A stretch of DNA of 64,000 bases from Owenia fusiformis. Its lineage: Eukaryota; Annelida; Polychaeta; Sabellida; Oweniidae. The stretch is taken from positions 22,925,754 to 22,989,753 of the forward strand of contig CAIIXF020000011.1 in assembly GCA_903813345.2 (NCBI GenBank). The letters are read 5' to 3'. The notes below the pieces were generated by a model that ran no database searches, was not told the origin of the DNA, and saw only the letters and a program-made list of their open reading frames with translations. The translations under genes were made by a program, and so were the position numbers. Positions 40,801-45,229 of this stretch are shown here, in pieces (position 1 is the stretch's first letter; each line of letters starts with the position of its first letter).

Positions 40801-43465
40801 ATGATGTCCATGGTGTATTGAATGATGTATACATGTATTATTTTCAAATTGTCATAAAGTTGTTTTTTAATTTCAGGCATTTTGTGGTCCTACATTCAAG
40901 ATACTGGAGGAAGCTAATGGTCTACGTAACCATCCTGATACTGTAGATGATCTCTTTAGACTTTGTACTAGGTAAGCTCTTGAATAATACCTTTAAATAG
41001 TCAAAACTTATACCAGTACATGTACACAACAATCTATACATTATAATCACCATGGTTTTTGGCTCATTTTCTTTGTTTTCATAAAGTGTACAATACATTA
41101 AAGGAAGCTTATGCAAGGAAACTGCTGAGCAGCTTTTCCTGTATGTATGTGTGTATGTGTATATATTAGGCCATTCAAAGAAAGATATGTTCAACATCTC
41201 CTACCTTAAAAATATTGAACAAATAATTAATTTTGATTGGCCTTACACTATATTTTGATTTTTTGTAGTTTTTGTATCTGCTCAGATTCACCCCTGCCTT
41301 TCTTATGACACACAATGATGAAACCAATACTGTGTTGTGCCATAGCTGCATGCTCATTAGACCACAGGGATGCCAACGCCTCTGTCAATCTTTATGTAGT
41401 TTATGTCTCTTTACCCAGGTTCACTCAAAGGGCACCCCTGGCTTTCTTACAACATACAATGATGAAACCAATACTGTGTTGTGCCATAGCTGCATGCTCA
41501 TTAGACCACAGGGATGCCAACGCCTCTGTAAATCTTTATATAGTTTATGTGTCTTTACTCAGGTTCACTCAAAGGGCACCCCTGCCTTTCTTACAACATA
41601 CAATGAAACCGATTCTGTGTTGTGCCATAGCTGCATTCTCATTAGACCATAGGGATGCCAATGCCTCTGTCAATCTTTATGTAGTTTATGTGTCTTTACT
41701 CAGGTTCACTCAAAGGGCACCCCTGCCTTTCTTACAACATACAATGATGAAACCGATTCTGTGTTGTGCCATAGCTGCATGCTCATTAGACCACAGGGAT
41801 GCCAACGCCTCTGTCATGAAGTTCCTCTCAGAGCTGATTAGGATTGCTCATCAAGATGATGTAAGTACTAACGTTGATTATAGCATTAAAGTCACCAAGA
41901 GGTTTCAAAGAATTTTTCAGTAATTTGTTCAAAACAAGGATTAACCAAAATGACTGTTTATACACCAGAAGGCATCTTATTTTGATGAAACACCTTTTGT
42001 TTTGAATAACTCCCAGATACTAGTATCCAAATTTCAGCTTCAGTTTTGCCTTCACTGAAAATTCAAAACAATTCATTTAGACACATTTTAAGATAGACAT
42101 TCAACATTCAAAATTTTGAACAATACATGCATCTTGAGATAAGAATTATGAAACTTTGCTTAATATAGGATGGAGCAGATGCTGAAACAAAACGCACAAT
42201 AGTGATGTCTCTCATATCTGAACATGGTCAAGCTTTGACTCAATCTATATTGAATGCAACAGTGTTCTGTCTGCCATCATACATGGTCACAGATGTGGCA
42301 GAGGTTGTACAGGAGCTGATGGTGGTTGATAGACCAGTAAGTAAAAACTATGAATTTTTTTTAATTATTTATTAATTCAACATTTAAAAAACATTTAAAA
42401 AATGATTCATGATATCCCGAGAGCTATAAGCTGACTATATGTTGCACTTTGATGAATAAATAAGCGAATGTTACATACAAAATACATCTCCATTCTAGGT
42501 GTTCTGTAAGTGGCTGGAGGTTGCATTGAAGACAATGCCCACAGAAGCCATGGCGGTGCAACTACTGCTACTCATAAATTGACATTTTGATAATACATAA
42601 TATATCTCCATTCTAGGTGTTCTGTAAGTGGCTGGAGGTTGCATTGAAGACAATGCCCACAGAGAGTCATGGCGGTGCAGTTACTGCTACTCATAAACTG
42701 ACATTTTGATAATACATAATATATCTCCATTCTAGGTGTTCTGTAAGTGGCTGGAGGTTGCATTGAAGACAATGCCCACAGAGAGCCATGGCAGTGCAAA
42801 TACTACTACTCCTAAACTGACATTTTGATAATACATAATATATCTCCATTCTAGGTGTTCTGTAAGTGGCTGGAGGTTGCATTGAAGACAATGCCCACAG
42901 AGAGCCATGGCGGTGCAGTTACTGCTACTCATAAACTGATATTTTGATAATACATTATATATCTCCATTCTAGGTGTTCTGTAAGTGGCTGGAGGTTGCA
43001 TTGAAGACAATGCCCACAGAGAGCCATGGCGGTGCAGTTAATGCCACTCATAAACAACTCACTGACTTTCATAAAGCATGCACAAGGTAAGAAACCCATG
43101 ATATACCCTGATTGTCTTCATATAAGTCTACATTGGCTTCATATAGGGTGATCGAAGAGTGTCAGTATTCAGACACTATGCAATGTACATAAACCCTGTC
43201 AGGTAATTGTTATAGTCTTCAACTTTTTTTGCGGATTGTGTTTTTTAGTTGGTACTTGACGATTGTTGTTCGACAATTTGGTGTCTGTAACAAATGGTAG
43301 GTGGTGACATTTGCTTGTGAAAGTCTTGTGTTGATATTGAGATAATACATGTATTATACATGTTTGTAATGATAAAGTTAAATGTTTATGTTTTGACATT
43401 CCAGTGCTGAAGATCTCCCTATGGTATCCCGAGCATTAAAGGACTTTTGTCGACTTTTCCGATAG
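13737..43465 (+). CDS. TNPO3: Transportin-3 (importin-beta family nuclear import receptor), 3' 18 exons
   Basis: Eighteen exons with GT-AG borders and compatible phases sum to 2019 nt, i.e. 672 codons plus a TAG at 43463-43465. They cover about the last three quarters of the family's usual length (about 920 residues). The protein is a karyopherin built of HEAT repeats that carries SR splicing factors and other RS-domain cargo into the nucleus and releases them with RanGTP. Diagnostic peptides are [67 protein letters not shown] and [10 protein letters not shown]. The arginine-rich helix that contacts RS cargo in this family is present in the exon at 39557-39697. Exons at 40063, 41704 and 42974 sit in tandem duplications. 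The 19-kb intron 20117-39127 contains two other genes. Exons for about the first 250 residues were not found in the window. Confidence 0.95.
14050..14365. repeat. Intronic direct duplication, two copies of about 160 bp
   Basis: The block from ACAGATTTGAGTTTAGACTT through TTCTGAATTAGATAATGAATA occurs twice, at about 14062 and 14225, nearly identical apart from a short gap in the T-rich part. It lies in a TNPO3 intron. Confidence 0.85.
14517..15522. mobile_element. TIR-type element, about 1 kb, relative of 44972-45226
   Basis: The left end CATCCTCCTAAGCAGGTATCC and the right end TTTTGAAGCCCTGTGATCGG match the two ends of the 255-bp element at 44972-45226, which keeps only terminal sequence. 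The interior contains two overlapping opposite-strand ORFs (14946-15254 and 14981-15235) without recognisable domains. The ORFs are probably chance. Confidence 0.65.
15624..15699 (+). CDS. TNPO3: TNPO3 exon
   Basis: 76 nt. Completes the split lysine codon, then [19 protein letters not shown] and TTTPGQ. Followed by donor GTGTGT. Confidence 0.93.
16337..16399 (+). CDS. TNPO3: TNPO3 exon
   Basis: 63 nt, phase 0 at both ends, coding [20 protein letters not shown] and E. Donor GTAAGT. Confidence 0.93.
16405..16545. repeat. Short minisatellite, about 50-bp unit
   Basis: Three to four degenerate copies of CTGACCCCTGGAC(C/T)CATTTCA(C/T)GAATATTA lie directly downstream of a TNPO3 donor. Confidence 0.65.
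16689..16835 (+). CDS. TNPO3: TNPO3 exon
   Basis: 147 nt, phase 0 at both ends. Starts [17 protein letters not shown] and ends [10 protein letters not shown] before GTAAGT. The [10 protein letters not shown] core is highly conserved in the family. Confidence 0.95.
16958..17119. mobile_element. Short TIR element with GTGGAACAC motifs
   Basis: CAGTAAAACCTGTCTCAGTGG faces TTCCACTTCACAGGTTCCACTG in inverted orientation. Internal AGTGTTCCACTT motifs repeat. Same family as 7550-7709. Confidence 0.65.
17206..17313 (+). CDS. TNPO3: TNPO3 exon
   Basis: 108 nt, phase 0 at both ends, from [20 protein letters not shown] to IGSSSCFAQ. Donor GTAACT. Confidence 0.94.
17541..17638 (+). CDS. TNPO3: TNPO3 exon
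   Basis: 98 nt, coding [20 protein letters not shown] then [13 protein letters not shown]. Ends at phase 2 before GTGAGT. Confidence 0.93.
17826..17941. repeat. Dispersed TIR repeat copy
   Basis: TAGTGACATTTTGATCAACACC at the left and CTGTAACAAATGGCAGGTGGAGACATTAA at the right are shared with the copies at 8228 and 27046. Confidence 0.5.
18101..18240 (+). CDS. TNPO3: TNPO3 exon
   Basis: 140 nt. Starts with the split proline then [20 protein letters not shown], contains [14 protein letters not shown], ends at phase 1 before GTACGT. Confidence 0.94.
18654..18845 (+). CDS. TNPO3: TNPO3 exon
   Basis: 192 nt after TTTGCAG. Contains [20 protein letters not shown] and [10 protein letters not shown], the HEAT segment before the GTSVILAK block. 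Donor GTGAGT. Confidence 0.94.
19230..19460. repeat. Degenerate tandem repeat (ATGATATAAAATATGATGTCA)
   Basis: The motif TATGATATAAAATGATGTCA recurs six to eight times with variable spacing just upstream of a TNPO3 acceptor. It is A+T-rich and non-coding. Confidence 0.6.
19473..19564 (+). CDS. TNPO3: TNPO3 exon
   Basis: 92 nt. [20 protein letters not shown] then [11 protein letters not shown], donor GTAAGT. Confidence 0.94.
20028..20116 (+). CDS. TNPO3: TNPO3 exon upstream of the 19-kb intron
   Basis: 89 nt, phase 0 start, [20 protein letters not shown] then WIDRLAVIF. Ends at phase 2 (AG) before GTATGT. The next exon, at 39128, completes the arginine. Confidence 0.94.
20528..20634. mobile_element. 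Fold-back element, diverged relative of 59392 and 59734 copies
   Basis: ATGCCATGGTCACATTTGCTCC at the left, AAAATTGTATTCAGTTTTGAA in the middle and AAATGTGACCATAGCAT at the right match the outer arms and loop of the two GC-rich fold-back elements near 59.5 kb. The CGGCCG block itself is eroded here. Confidence 0.6.
20640..22050. other. Intron sequence without recognised features
   Basis: Part of the 19-kb TNPO3 intron. The 105-codon ORF at 20908-21225 and the one at 21508-21708 are AT-rich frames without domain signatures or flanking splice support. Confidence 0.45.
22051..23047. mobile_element. TIR element, 997 bp (CAGGGTGGTCC ends)
   Basis: The ends are inverted CAGGGTGGTCCAAAAAAAAGTG followed by AACCCCTGCAAC, flanked by TA on both sides. 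Imperfect arm similarity extends about 150 bp. The first bases resemble the 1062 and 7076 elements but the arms differ, so this is a separate family. No transposase is recognised. Its right end lies 37 bp beyond the sulfotransferase stop codon. Confidence 0.88.
23084..23089 (-). promoter_or_regulatory. Poly(A) signal overlapping the sulfotransferase stop codon
   Basis: On the minus strand the final codons read CAA TAA AA, so AATAAA begins inside the last sense codon. Cleavage 10-30 nt downstream would fall in the short gap before the TIR element ending at 23047, giving an extremely short 3' UTR. Confidence 0.55.
23085..23614 (-). CDS. Sulfotransferase terminal exon
   Basis: 530 nt after the acceptor CTTCTAG. 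Begins by completing a glycine, then [19 protein letters not shown]. Holds the 3'-phosphate-binding motif and the C-terminus, ending at TAA. Confidence 0.93.
23085..28666 (-). CDS. PAPS-dependent sulfotransferase (Sulfotransfer_3-like), six exons, 426 aa
   Basis: Six exons on the minus strand (28666-28520, 27474-27280, 26794-26611, 25364-25245, 24161-24057, 23614-23085) have matching phases and total 1281 nt. The 5'-phosphosulfate loop is [18 protein letters not shown] at residues 119-136. The 3'-phosphate-binding region is [18 protein letters not shown] from residue 282, with R285 and S293 as the likely contacts. These two motifs define enzymes that move sulfate from PAPS to an acceptor. The N-terminus has a hydrophobic stretch (about 15-30), which may be a membrane anchor or a helix. 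The substrate cannot be told. The start ATG (28666-28664) was chosen because it opens the first exon of the phase-consistent chain. The gene lies antisense inside a TNPO3 intron, and its poly(A) signal overlaps the stop codon. Confidence 0.92.
24057..24161 (-). CDS. Sulfotransferase exon 5
   Basis: 105 nt, [20 protein letters not shown] then a basic helix ending ILAVKQ. Acceptor TGACAG, donor GTACAA. Confidence 0.92.
24290..24670. repeat. Possible TIR element enclosing a 57-bp direct duplication
   Basis: AAACCCTTTCACAACGATAGG at the left and TTCGGGAAAGGGTT at the right are weakly inverted. Inside, the block ACAATATCTCCAGTTCTATT through AACAAGTTGTTCTT occurs twice in tandem (about 24394 and 24452). 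The duplication is clear; the element call is tentative. Confidence 0.5.
25245..25364 (-). CDS. Sulfotransferase exon 4
   Basis: 120 nt, [18 protein letters not shown] then [18 protein letters not shown]. Acceptor ATTTCAG, donor GTAAGG. Confidence 0.92.
25480..26250 (+). mobile_element. 5'-truncated LINE, 3' end of reverse-transcriptase ORF
   Basis: An open frame at 25495-26010 carries [18 protein letters not shown] and a distal [10 protein letters not shown]. These are typical of the region after the catalytic core in jockey/CR1-type reverse transcriptases. The catalytic motif itself is missing, so the copy is 5'-truncated. After the stop come about 200 bp of 3' UTR and a tail of TTGAA repeats at 26226-26250, as in many non-LTR elements. 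The frame still has no stops, so the insertion is fairly young. It lies in a sulfotransferase intron, opposite in strand to that gene. Confidence 0.82.
26611..26794 (-). CDS. Sulfotransferase exon 3 (PAPS-binding loop)
   Basis: 184 nt starting [18 protein letters not shown]. Contains the complete 5'-phosphosulfate-binding loop. Ends at phase 1 before GTGAGT. Confidence 0.95.
27046..27155. repeat. Dispersed TIR repeat, best-preserved copy
   Basis: ATGTCACCACCACAAGTGG faces GGTGGTGACATTTTGCATG, and the right end continues TTAATGCCTTG. Diverged copies are at 4950, 8228, 17826, 38086, 43250 and 50333, three of them in TNPO3 introns. Confidence 0.65.
27280..27474 (-). CDS. Sulfotransferase exon 2
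   Basis: 195 nt, phase 0 at both ends. [20 protein letters not shown] is followed by a stretch ending KENPSVLQ. Acceptor TGTTCAG, donor GTAGGC. Confidence 0.93.
27540..28055. repeat. Minisatellite, about 60-bp unit, about 8 copies
   Basis: Tandem copies of GGTCATTTCACCACTTGTCA then AATATTGGGAGGGGAGTTAA AG, with single-base differences. The array sits in sulfotransferase intron 1. Confidence 0.9.
28520..28666 (-). CDS. Sulfotransferase first coding exon
   Basis: 147 nt from [23 protein letters not shown] then an amphipathic stretch ending LLRKFNE. Donor GTAAAC. The context ACAACAATGAC is acceptable for initiation. Confidence 0.88.
28670..29650. other. Upstream region of the sulfotransferase
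   Basis: AT-rich intronic sequence between two divergently oriented genes, which should include the sulfotransferase promoter. No specific promoter element can be assigned. Confidence 0.4.
29660..30100. repeat. Degenerate tandem repeat, about 60-bp motif
   Basis: AACAGTTCCACAGATTGCAA, CAGCCATAACAGCTCCCTG and TTCAATTGTACAATA recur in varied order four or more times. They create overlapping minus-strand ORFs with a repeated peptide, which is a by-product of the repeat. Confidence 0.8.
30369..30597. mobile_element. Half copy of the long-hairpin element seen at 63070-63468
   Basis: GGAACAAGTTTGAAGAAAAAC, then GGTATGAGAC, TTGATTTTCAAACATCTGGTAGGTC and TTTAAATT-like sequence follow the same order as the right arm at 63366-63450. 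Upstream, GGGACTCTGTATAACAGAATAATG also matches the complement of the left arm. It ends about 45 bp before the acceptor-like TTTCAG at 30636-30641. Confidence 0.75.
30682..36744 (+). CDS. Giant TALE-class homeodomain protein, 2020 aa, single-exon coding region
   Basis: One uninterrupted frame, with an in-frame TGA just upstream of the ATG. The homeodomain is at about residues 1870-1930. Helix 1 is [13 protein letters not shown] (1877-1889), and the three-residue extension loop reads NPYP (1895-1898), which marks the TALE class. The recognition helix is SWFVNKRNR (1919-1927). The protein is a predicted nuclear DNA-binding regulator. Residues 1-1860 are disordered, rich in Ser, Pro, Asn, Gln and Met, with basic clusters near 440-455 (TQRRKRKS) and 1205-1220 ([13 protein letters not shown]). 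An imperfect Met/Pro/Thr repeat lies near 1340-1440. Usual TALE proteins (PBX, MEIS, TGIF, IRX, MKX) are 250-600 residues. The recognition helix is nearest PBX, but no PBC or MEIS domain is seen. An acceptor at 30640-30641 suggests a non-coding upstream exon. No orthologue can be named. Confidence 0.9.
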   Translation: MDTSPTRQDSCKMFDTNQDDVIYLDLDSGTPCRVNKHKTSDSNNNNLCKTIDQNNNQHGKGMTDMNNTSPLIDSDKEFHSPVKSYSVNPEPSVHSGHDKSVLPPIESFIPCKPTWLFSGQASFTSNGNIHMGDSNYSDSVSYIGDNRSFMYDTLADRIDTPPSATQGNHHEDLPGSFAPMGTEYDGLNSYKDVEDGNLVRISSPDQHTVDDEFTYALNETFKDCSESVGKYSCNSNQQMTESPNDQVHTTIKGNIESSKTSKKCTSVDTSMTNVLDQTPTQISIDESCTEVLEKSKGQRDCTTESDNVENVPTCAVDDNCLITDVELPDTLTKQTQDHLRYQEQSVDAPMISVPMSAIPSDASKNQPGHQGETEATLKDPFVKGMATGNDVKTKSSSCLIELLLSDESTTQKSTESKAPQSQARREKPSLGKTSVKTIKRIVMNKTQRRKRKSTIASSSFNTHTTDSFPHTNSELQHSGSNTEHVSSLAQVPPLAATYPLSVPPPLGYQPLCSPLSIKIPNYSQGCPLLSRETPLSLRQYEMRQPILYPHRYPDVLRPRLYGTSGGYISEENNRNIPASLSTKSLPNPFVSEASPLLNIPRPRFFQETVPRFTRSYPMYAPYQMQPTGQNGAFPMLTPQPNNVQQSFNGRYESPLFPSPSFFPRTPVYSPYGTPIGGARTDREYSLRYGMPNPSAVDRLPSYKPPFIPGMWSPVSSLVDDHIPTPPNRNDKHASASKVKGARTRNRNRTYGIKNAKMLMKAIKKEPSYEIGPYGSLKGVSNLTSQKYLYSTENGTCAQYSDISPSILSPDNVPKKGSLLRDLLETPGSSPIENIDSYDETQRDLHQKTPSFEVFKKRNVSKTLESQDIDKKVSEIQTDITDSSVCIVDQLKSGTNSWHPCIGLDNDNTEIHKSEKTPNIGISDVVLKTQQYCPNSPIETSMKDHDDVIGVDSDMDNSEIIVIEERKCLKDDELNHNKKGLSVKDLVDLCTEEYTRDYLESHTNTITTAHGSTSTITTHSKSSGQTKQNDNSVPIFRPFDSPVRSSEGSFTRPNCMTTKSLDRGVGVLDPAGFTYTPRFLSFNVCPQPSVYDGAILPVVYGDLPKHHATPRMSFGHFPPLSQSTPLAHTGPPRSHPGTPLSNIYRGNISSNAEKLQQVYSYPDLDTPYLNQLSRNTAQKSPIQNHLDCDVSPIEINLEPNPVSHKKRKKRHISKRPKTISPAPTKEMMELSSETINSLLRKRIRQKKKEKVVNVNGPNHKDHVFIKPKTTNVAPLPTFRPVLFMGNPPCSPALTRCSQSSMVPQIQQTKSMPALTRPIINVPAISQTTNNLSVPPHPPRMPILRSNLPVFPQYPGLPIFSQTPCMPMMSPIITTPMLSRTTSMPEVTQTSSLPFFSQMPDMPMLSTTPNMSMASNMPMIPMIPQVSQTATNIPFLPRYSNTQQVLLTQQQPNGQYLTHQLLANSISEGKTSTTALVSSQIPVCTPVTRATDLQFHPQRKQSHLANMTGADSIINLKQVQTESHSALDLTNSSFINNEWIGKDSLNTHDDPISQENGVKTQHNMSMQNAVSVIVGTTDTPSQKTFEGPRPHDSHNNPKNVVVQIEDTETGSLYELVDSNLENGNGCTDDPSELPRFTQICAGTAAQATGKIEDTVVGSGEQSKPVSEINVNSEYDVPGPSNEPQVIDATELYSTSGRTNHETQYASSFGENKLMLSSQNDSVPVLSNNDFQMAPLFENRDVMPYPVFPSPFNVPEDTSKLLNTPSSSFAQHSLNESFTQPVLNTPNREDSLLWQPWGLQNLHQQTINHTPGACGYFSAGTSEPKSTRSRKKKTAQGGDILSKLTRDLGIAPGPEKKTTPTKAQDSCPGSKKKHHNNRPLPHDAHEILNQWFTTHILNPYPSKEEKIMLGEACGLSITQINSWFVNKRNRTNNTRPVRHKAYVYDKINSVKTRLAKELEANGGKFENVDLYNQRKIVEDVTETVSLVQNFISVAETSFPDQKFSICTPLSPIKDVFSEKKDLI
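36289..36471 (+). other. TALE homeobox of the 2020-aa protein
   Basis: This segment encodes the 63-residue-type homeodomain. W1920, F1921, N1923 and R1925 are the invariant WFxNxR of the recognition helix. Residue 50 of the domain is valine (V1922), where PBX has glycine and most TALE proteins have isoleucine. Confidence 0.9.
36745..37950 (+). other. Likely 3' UTR of the homeobox gene
   Basis: Follows the TGA at 36742-36744. AATAAA hexamers at 37661-37666 and 37933-37938 are candidate poly(A) signals. No other feature is seen. Confidence 0.5.
38086..38222. repeat. Dispersed TIR repeat copy
   Basis: ATGTCATCACCAAGTAG at the left and GTGTGGTGACATTTTGCC through CCTTG at the right match the 27046-27155 copy. 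Confidence 0.5.
38275..38480. repeat. Degenerate tandem repeat, about 45-bp unit
   Basis: CCTTCCAATAGACCAATCC with a following GGGAATTCCTTC recurs four to five times. A minus-strand ORF over 38222-38548 merely translates this repeat. Confidence 0.7.
38490..39127. other. End of the 19-kb TNPO3 intron
   Basis: Unique AT-rich sequence with no gene seen, ending in the acceptor TTGTAG at 39122-39127. Confidence 0.5.
39128..39188 (+). CDS. TNPO3: TNPO3 exon after the 19-kb intron
   Basis: 61 nt. Completes arginine, then [20 protein letters not shown], a strongly conserved block. Donor GTTTGT. Confidence 0.94.
39557..39697 (+). CDS. TNPO3: TNPO3 exon with arginine-rich cargo helix
   Basis: 141 nt, phase 0 at both ends. 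[20 protein letters not shown] matches the arginine-rich HEAT helix that binds RS-domain cargo in human transportin-3. Donor GTAAGA. Confidence 0.95.
40063..40179 (+). CDS. TNPO3: TNPO3 exon (first copy of a 4x tandem duplication)
   Basis: 117 nt, phase 0 at both ends, [20 protein letters not shown] then [19 protein letters not shown]. Only this copy has the upstream part of the exon and an acceptor (AATTTCAG). Donor GTAGAG. Confidence 0.94.
40098..40560 (+). repeat. TNPO3: 120-bp x 4 tandem duplication of a TNPO3 exon 3' part and donor
   Basis: The unit from TTATCTTTATCTTGGAAG through GACATGTTACAGGTAGAGAC and about 30 bp of intron repeats at exactly 120 bp, with exon ends at 40179, 40299, 40419 and 40539. 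Copies 2-4 lack an acceptor, since the sequence before them is intron-derived without AG at the right place. Copy 4 has its donor changed from GT to AT. The long minus-strand ORF here is an artefact of the repeat. Confidence 0.93.
40877..40971 (+). CDS. TNPO3: TNPO3 exon
   Basis: 95 nt, [20 protein letters not shown] then [11 protein letters not shown]. Ends at phase 2 before GTAAGC. Confidence 0.95.
41286..41860 (+). repeat. TNPO3: About 144-bp x 4 tandem duplication of a TNPO3 exon, in frame
   Basis: Copies begin at 41286, 41419, 41563 and 41704. Copies 2 to 4 each have a pyrimidine tract and CAG acceptor followed by GTTCACTCAAAGGGCACCCC. Spacings are 133, 144 and 141. Copy 1 lacks 11 bp (frameshift) and copy 3 lacks one ATG codon. 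From 41419 to 41860 the frame is open with no stop, and only copy 4 continues into the full exon and the GTAAGT donor. Confidence 0.93.
41704..41860 (+). CDS. TNPO3: TNPO3 exon (fourth copy; start may instead be 41419 or 41563)
   Basis: 157 nt, [20 protein letters not shown], then [20 protein letters not shown], donor GTAAGT. This copy alone gives the family-normal length. The upstream acceptors at 41419 and 41563 are in the same phase and would add 95 or 47 residues. Confidence 0.88.
42169..42336 (+). CDS. TNPO3: TNPO3 exon
   Basis: 168 nt, phase 0 at both ends. Contains [20 protein letters not shown] and [20 protein letters not shown]. Donor GTAAGT. Confidence 0.94.
42481..43086 (+). repeat. 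TNPO3: 119-bp x 5 tandem duplication of a TNPO3 exon with its acceptor
   Basis: Exon starts recur at 42499, 42617, 42736, 42855 and 42974, each after CTCCATTCTAG. Copies 1-4 carry about 75 bp of exon and then run into an in-frame TGA without a donor at the exon end. Copy 5 is complete. Every copy also contains an internal GTAAGT (TTCTGTAAGTGG). Period 119 is not a multiple of three, so read-through cannot stay open. Confidence 0.93.
42974..43086 (+). CDS. TNPO3: TNPO3 exon (fifth, complete copy)
   Basis: 113 nt, [20 protein letters not shown] then [17 protein letters not shown]. Ends at phase 2 before GTAAGA. Confidence 0.92.
43250..43332. repeat. Dispersed TIR repeat copy (partial)
   Basis: GTGTCTGTAACAAATGGTAGGTGGTGACATTTG matches the right half of the 27046-27155 repeat, in the last TNPO3 intron. 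Confidence 0.5.
43405..43465 (+). CDS. TNPO3: TNPO3 terminal coding exon
   Basis: 61 nt, [20 protein letters not shown] then TAG. The RDF/KDF-x-RLFR end is the family's C-terminus. Confidence 0.95.
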
Positions 43466-44160
43466 CAGAAACCTCAATATAGTAATGGCAGTATATAGTC
43501 TTAATAGATTGGCAGCAAGCATGGCAGAGTGGCAGCATATCTTAGTACAGTGGCAGTGTAATGTGGCATTCACATGTCGATTGGCAGAACCTTGCCTAAC
43601 ATTTCACCAATGTATATTTAAAATGAATGGATATTGACTAGAATTTGTAAAGAATGAAATAGACAGAAAACCTAGGATTGTTGGTGTCTTCCTCAATATG
43701 TTAACATAGAGAGGGGTTAACTACAGAGATGTTCATATACACAGGTTTTGCTATTTATACAAATTGCAGAAATCTCTCATTTTATGAGCAAGTTACATAT
43801 ATAGAAACATAACCAAGGGTTCTTAAAACTATAGGCAAATATGTGATTTTGTATTACAATTATTCATTGAGAAACACACCATCAAGGCGTGAATGGAAAT
43901 AGAGATTTTGAATGTGTGTTATGTTTTAGCAACAACCAATTATGTCATTCTTTCATAAACACTTTATTTGCCCCAGGAGGATGAACAAAATCCAGTGTTG
44001 ATGATACATATTTAAAAAAAACTAGATATATCCTTCTTAAGGTTTAGGACCCCCTTCCCTAAACGCCTTATATTATATTTATGATCTTCTTGGTGAAAAA
44101 AAGTGTGAATGAAGGAAGAATTGGATTTGGCTTTGACTGATTATTAAAATTATGCCATTA
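43466..44160 (+). other. Probable TNPO3 3' UTR
   Basis: Unique sequence after the stop. No AATAAA occurs close by, so the UTR probably extends further or uses a variant signal. Confidence 0.4.
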
Positions 44161-44164
44161 GATT

Positions 44165-44495
44165 TGTATTATATGGTAATTTACCTTATGTGGTAATTTG
44201 CCTTATACGGTATTTTGCCACCCTATATGGTAATTTACCTTATATGGTCATTTGTCTGATATGGTAATTTGCCCTAGATGGTAATTTTCCTTAAATGGTG
44301 ATTTGCCCTATATGGTATTTTGCTGCCCTATGTGGTAAATTACCTAATATGGTAATTTGCCCTATATGGTATTTTGCTGCCCTATATGGTAATTCACCTA
44401 ATATGGCAATTTGCCCTATGTGGTATTTTGCTGCCCTATATGGTAATTCACCTATTATGGTAATTTGCCCTATGTGGCAATTTGCCTTATATTGT
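44165..44495. repeat. Short tandem repeat (CCCTATATGGTAATTTGC)
   Basis: The 17-18-bp motif CCTTATATGGTAATTTGC and longer versions containing GGTATTTTGCTGCCCTATATGG recur about 18 times. The plus ORF over 44295-44501 is a translation of the repeat. Confidence 0.9.
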
Positions 44496-44971
44496 AAATG
44501 AGGTATGTACTATCATGTAACCATTTGTATATAAACCTACTTCCCAACCTCATTATGACTTATCATAACTGTATTTATAAATTATTAACAGAGGAGGTGA
44601 GTCAATCCCATGAAGTGAAACAATAACTTGGGATTTATTCACATCCTTTGGGTATGATATGGCGGTCATATATGTTTTAAATCTCCAAATATGAAATATG
44701 GAGTAAAATGATTTTCATTTCAACTTTTATCAAAAAATATTTTACTAGATTTAGAAAGTCCAAAGAACTGGAACTTAAAACTTATCATGTTGATTCTCCT
44801 TTGACTTAAGAAATTCAGAGAAGATGAAATAATTTCTGTTTAATGAAATCTAAGAACTGTGAGCAACATATGATCGAAGAAGTCCCAGCCATACTGTAAA
44901 ACTGCATTCAGGGTGTCAAATTTTGGAATATATAAGATTGAGAAACCAACACATTTGAGATTACATTGTAT

Positions 44972-45226
44972 ATCATCCTCCTGAGCAGGTGTCCAGAATC
45001 CGTATCTCCTTCTTTCCCCCTGCTATAACCAATTTGGAAGTGCCCAATAAAACTGAACAACGTGATCTAACTATGCGTCGATGACGTATACATGATATGC
45101 TGTCGCAATGTTGCGACATTGAATCAAATTGCAAGTTCTTAATCGGGGAAATGCTAACTGCTTATCGCAGGGGGTAAAAAGAAAGAAGATATTCTGGATT
45201 TTGAAGCCCTGTGATCGGAGGATGAT
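44972..45226. mobile_element. Short TIR element, deletion derivative of 14517-15522
   Basis: ATCATCCTCC at the left and GGAGGATGAT at the right are perfect 10-bp inverted ends. Adjacent sequences (CAGAATCCGTAT..., ATTCTGGATTTTGAAGCCCT) match both ends of the 1-kb copy at 14517. Confidence 0.75.
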
Positions 45227-45229
45227 TGT

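Noticed and set aside
41272-41652. Plus-strand ORF beginning in copy 1 of the 144-bp array
   Set aside because: It is the wrong frame of the exon array, opened by the 11-bp loss in copy 1. The TNPO3 frame is the other one.
42572-43010. Three overlapping minus-strand ORFs with a repeated [18 protein letters not shown] peptide
   Set aside because: Antisense translation of the 119-bp TNPO3 exon array.
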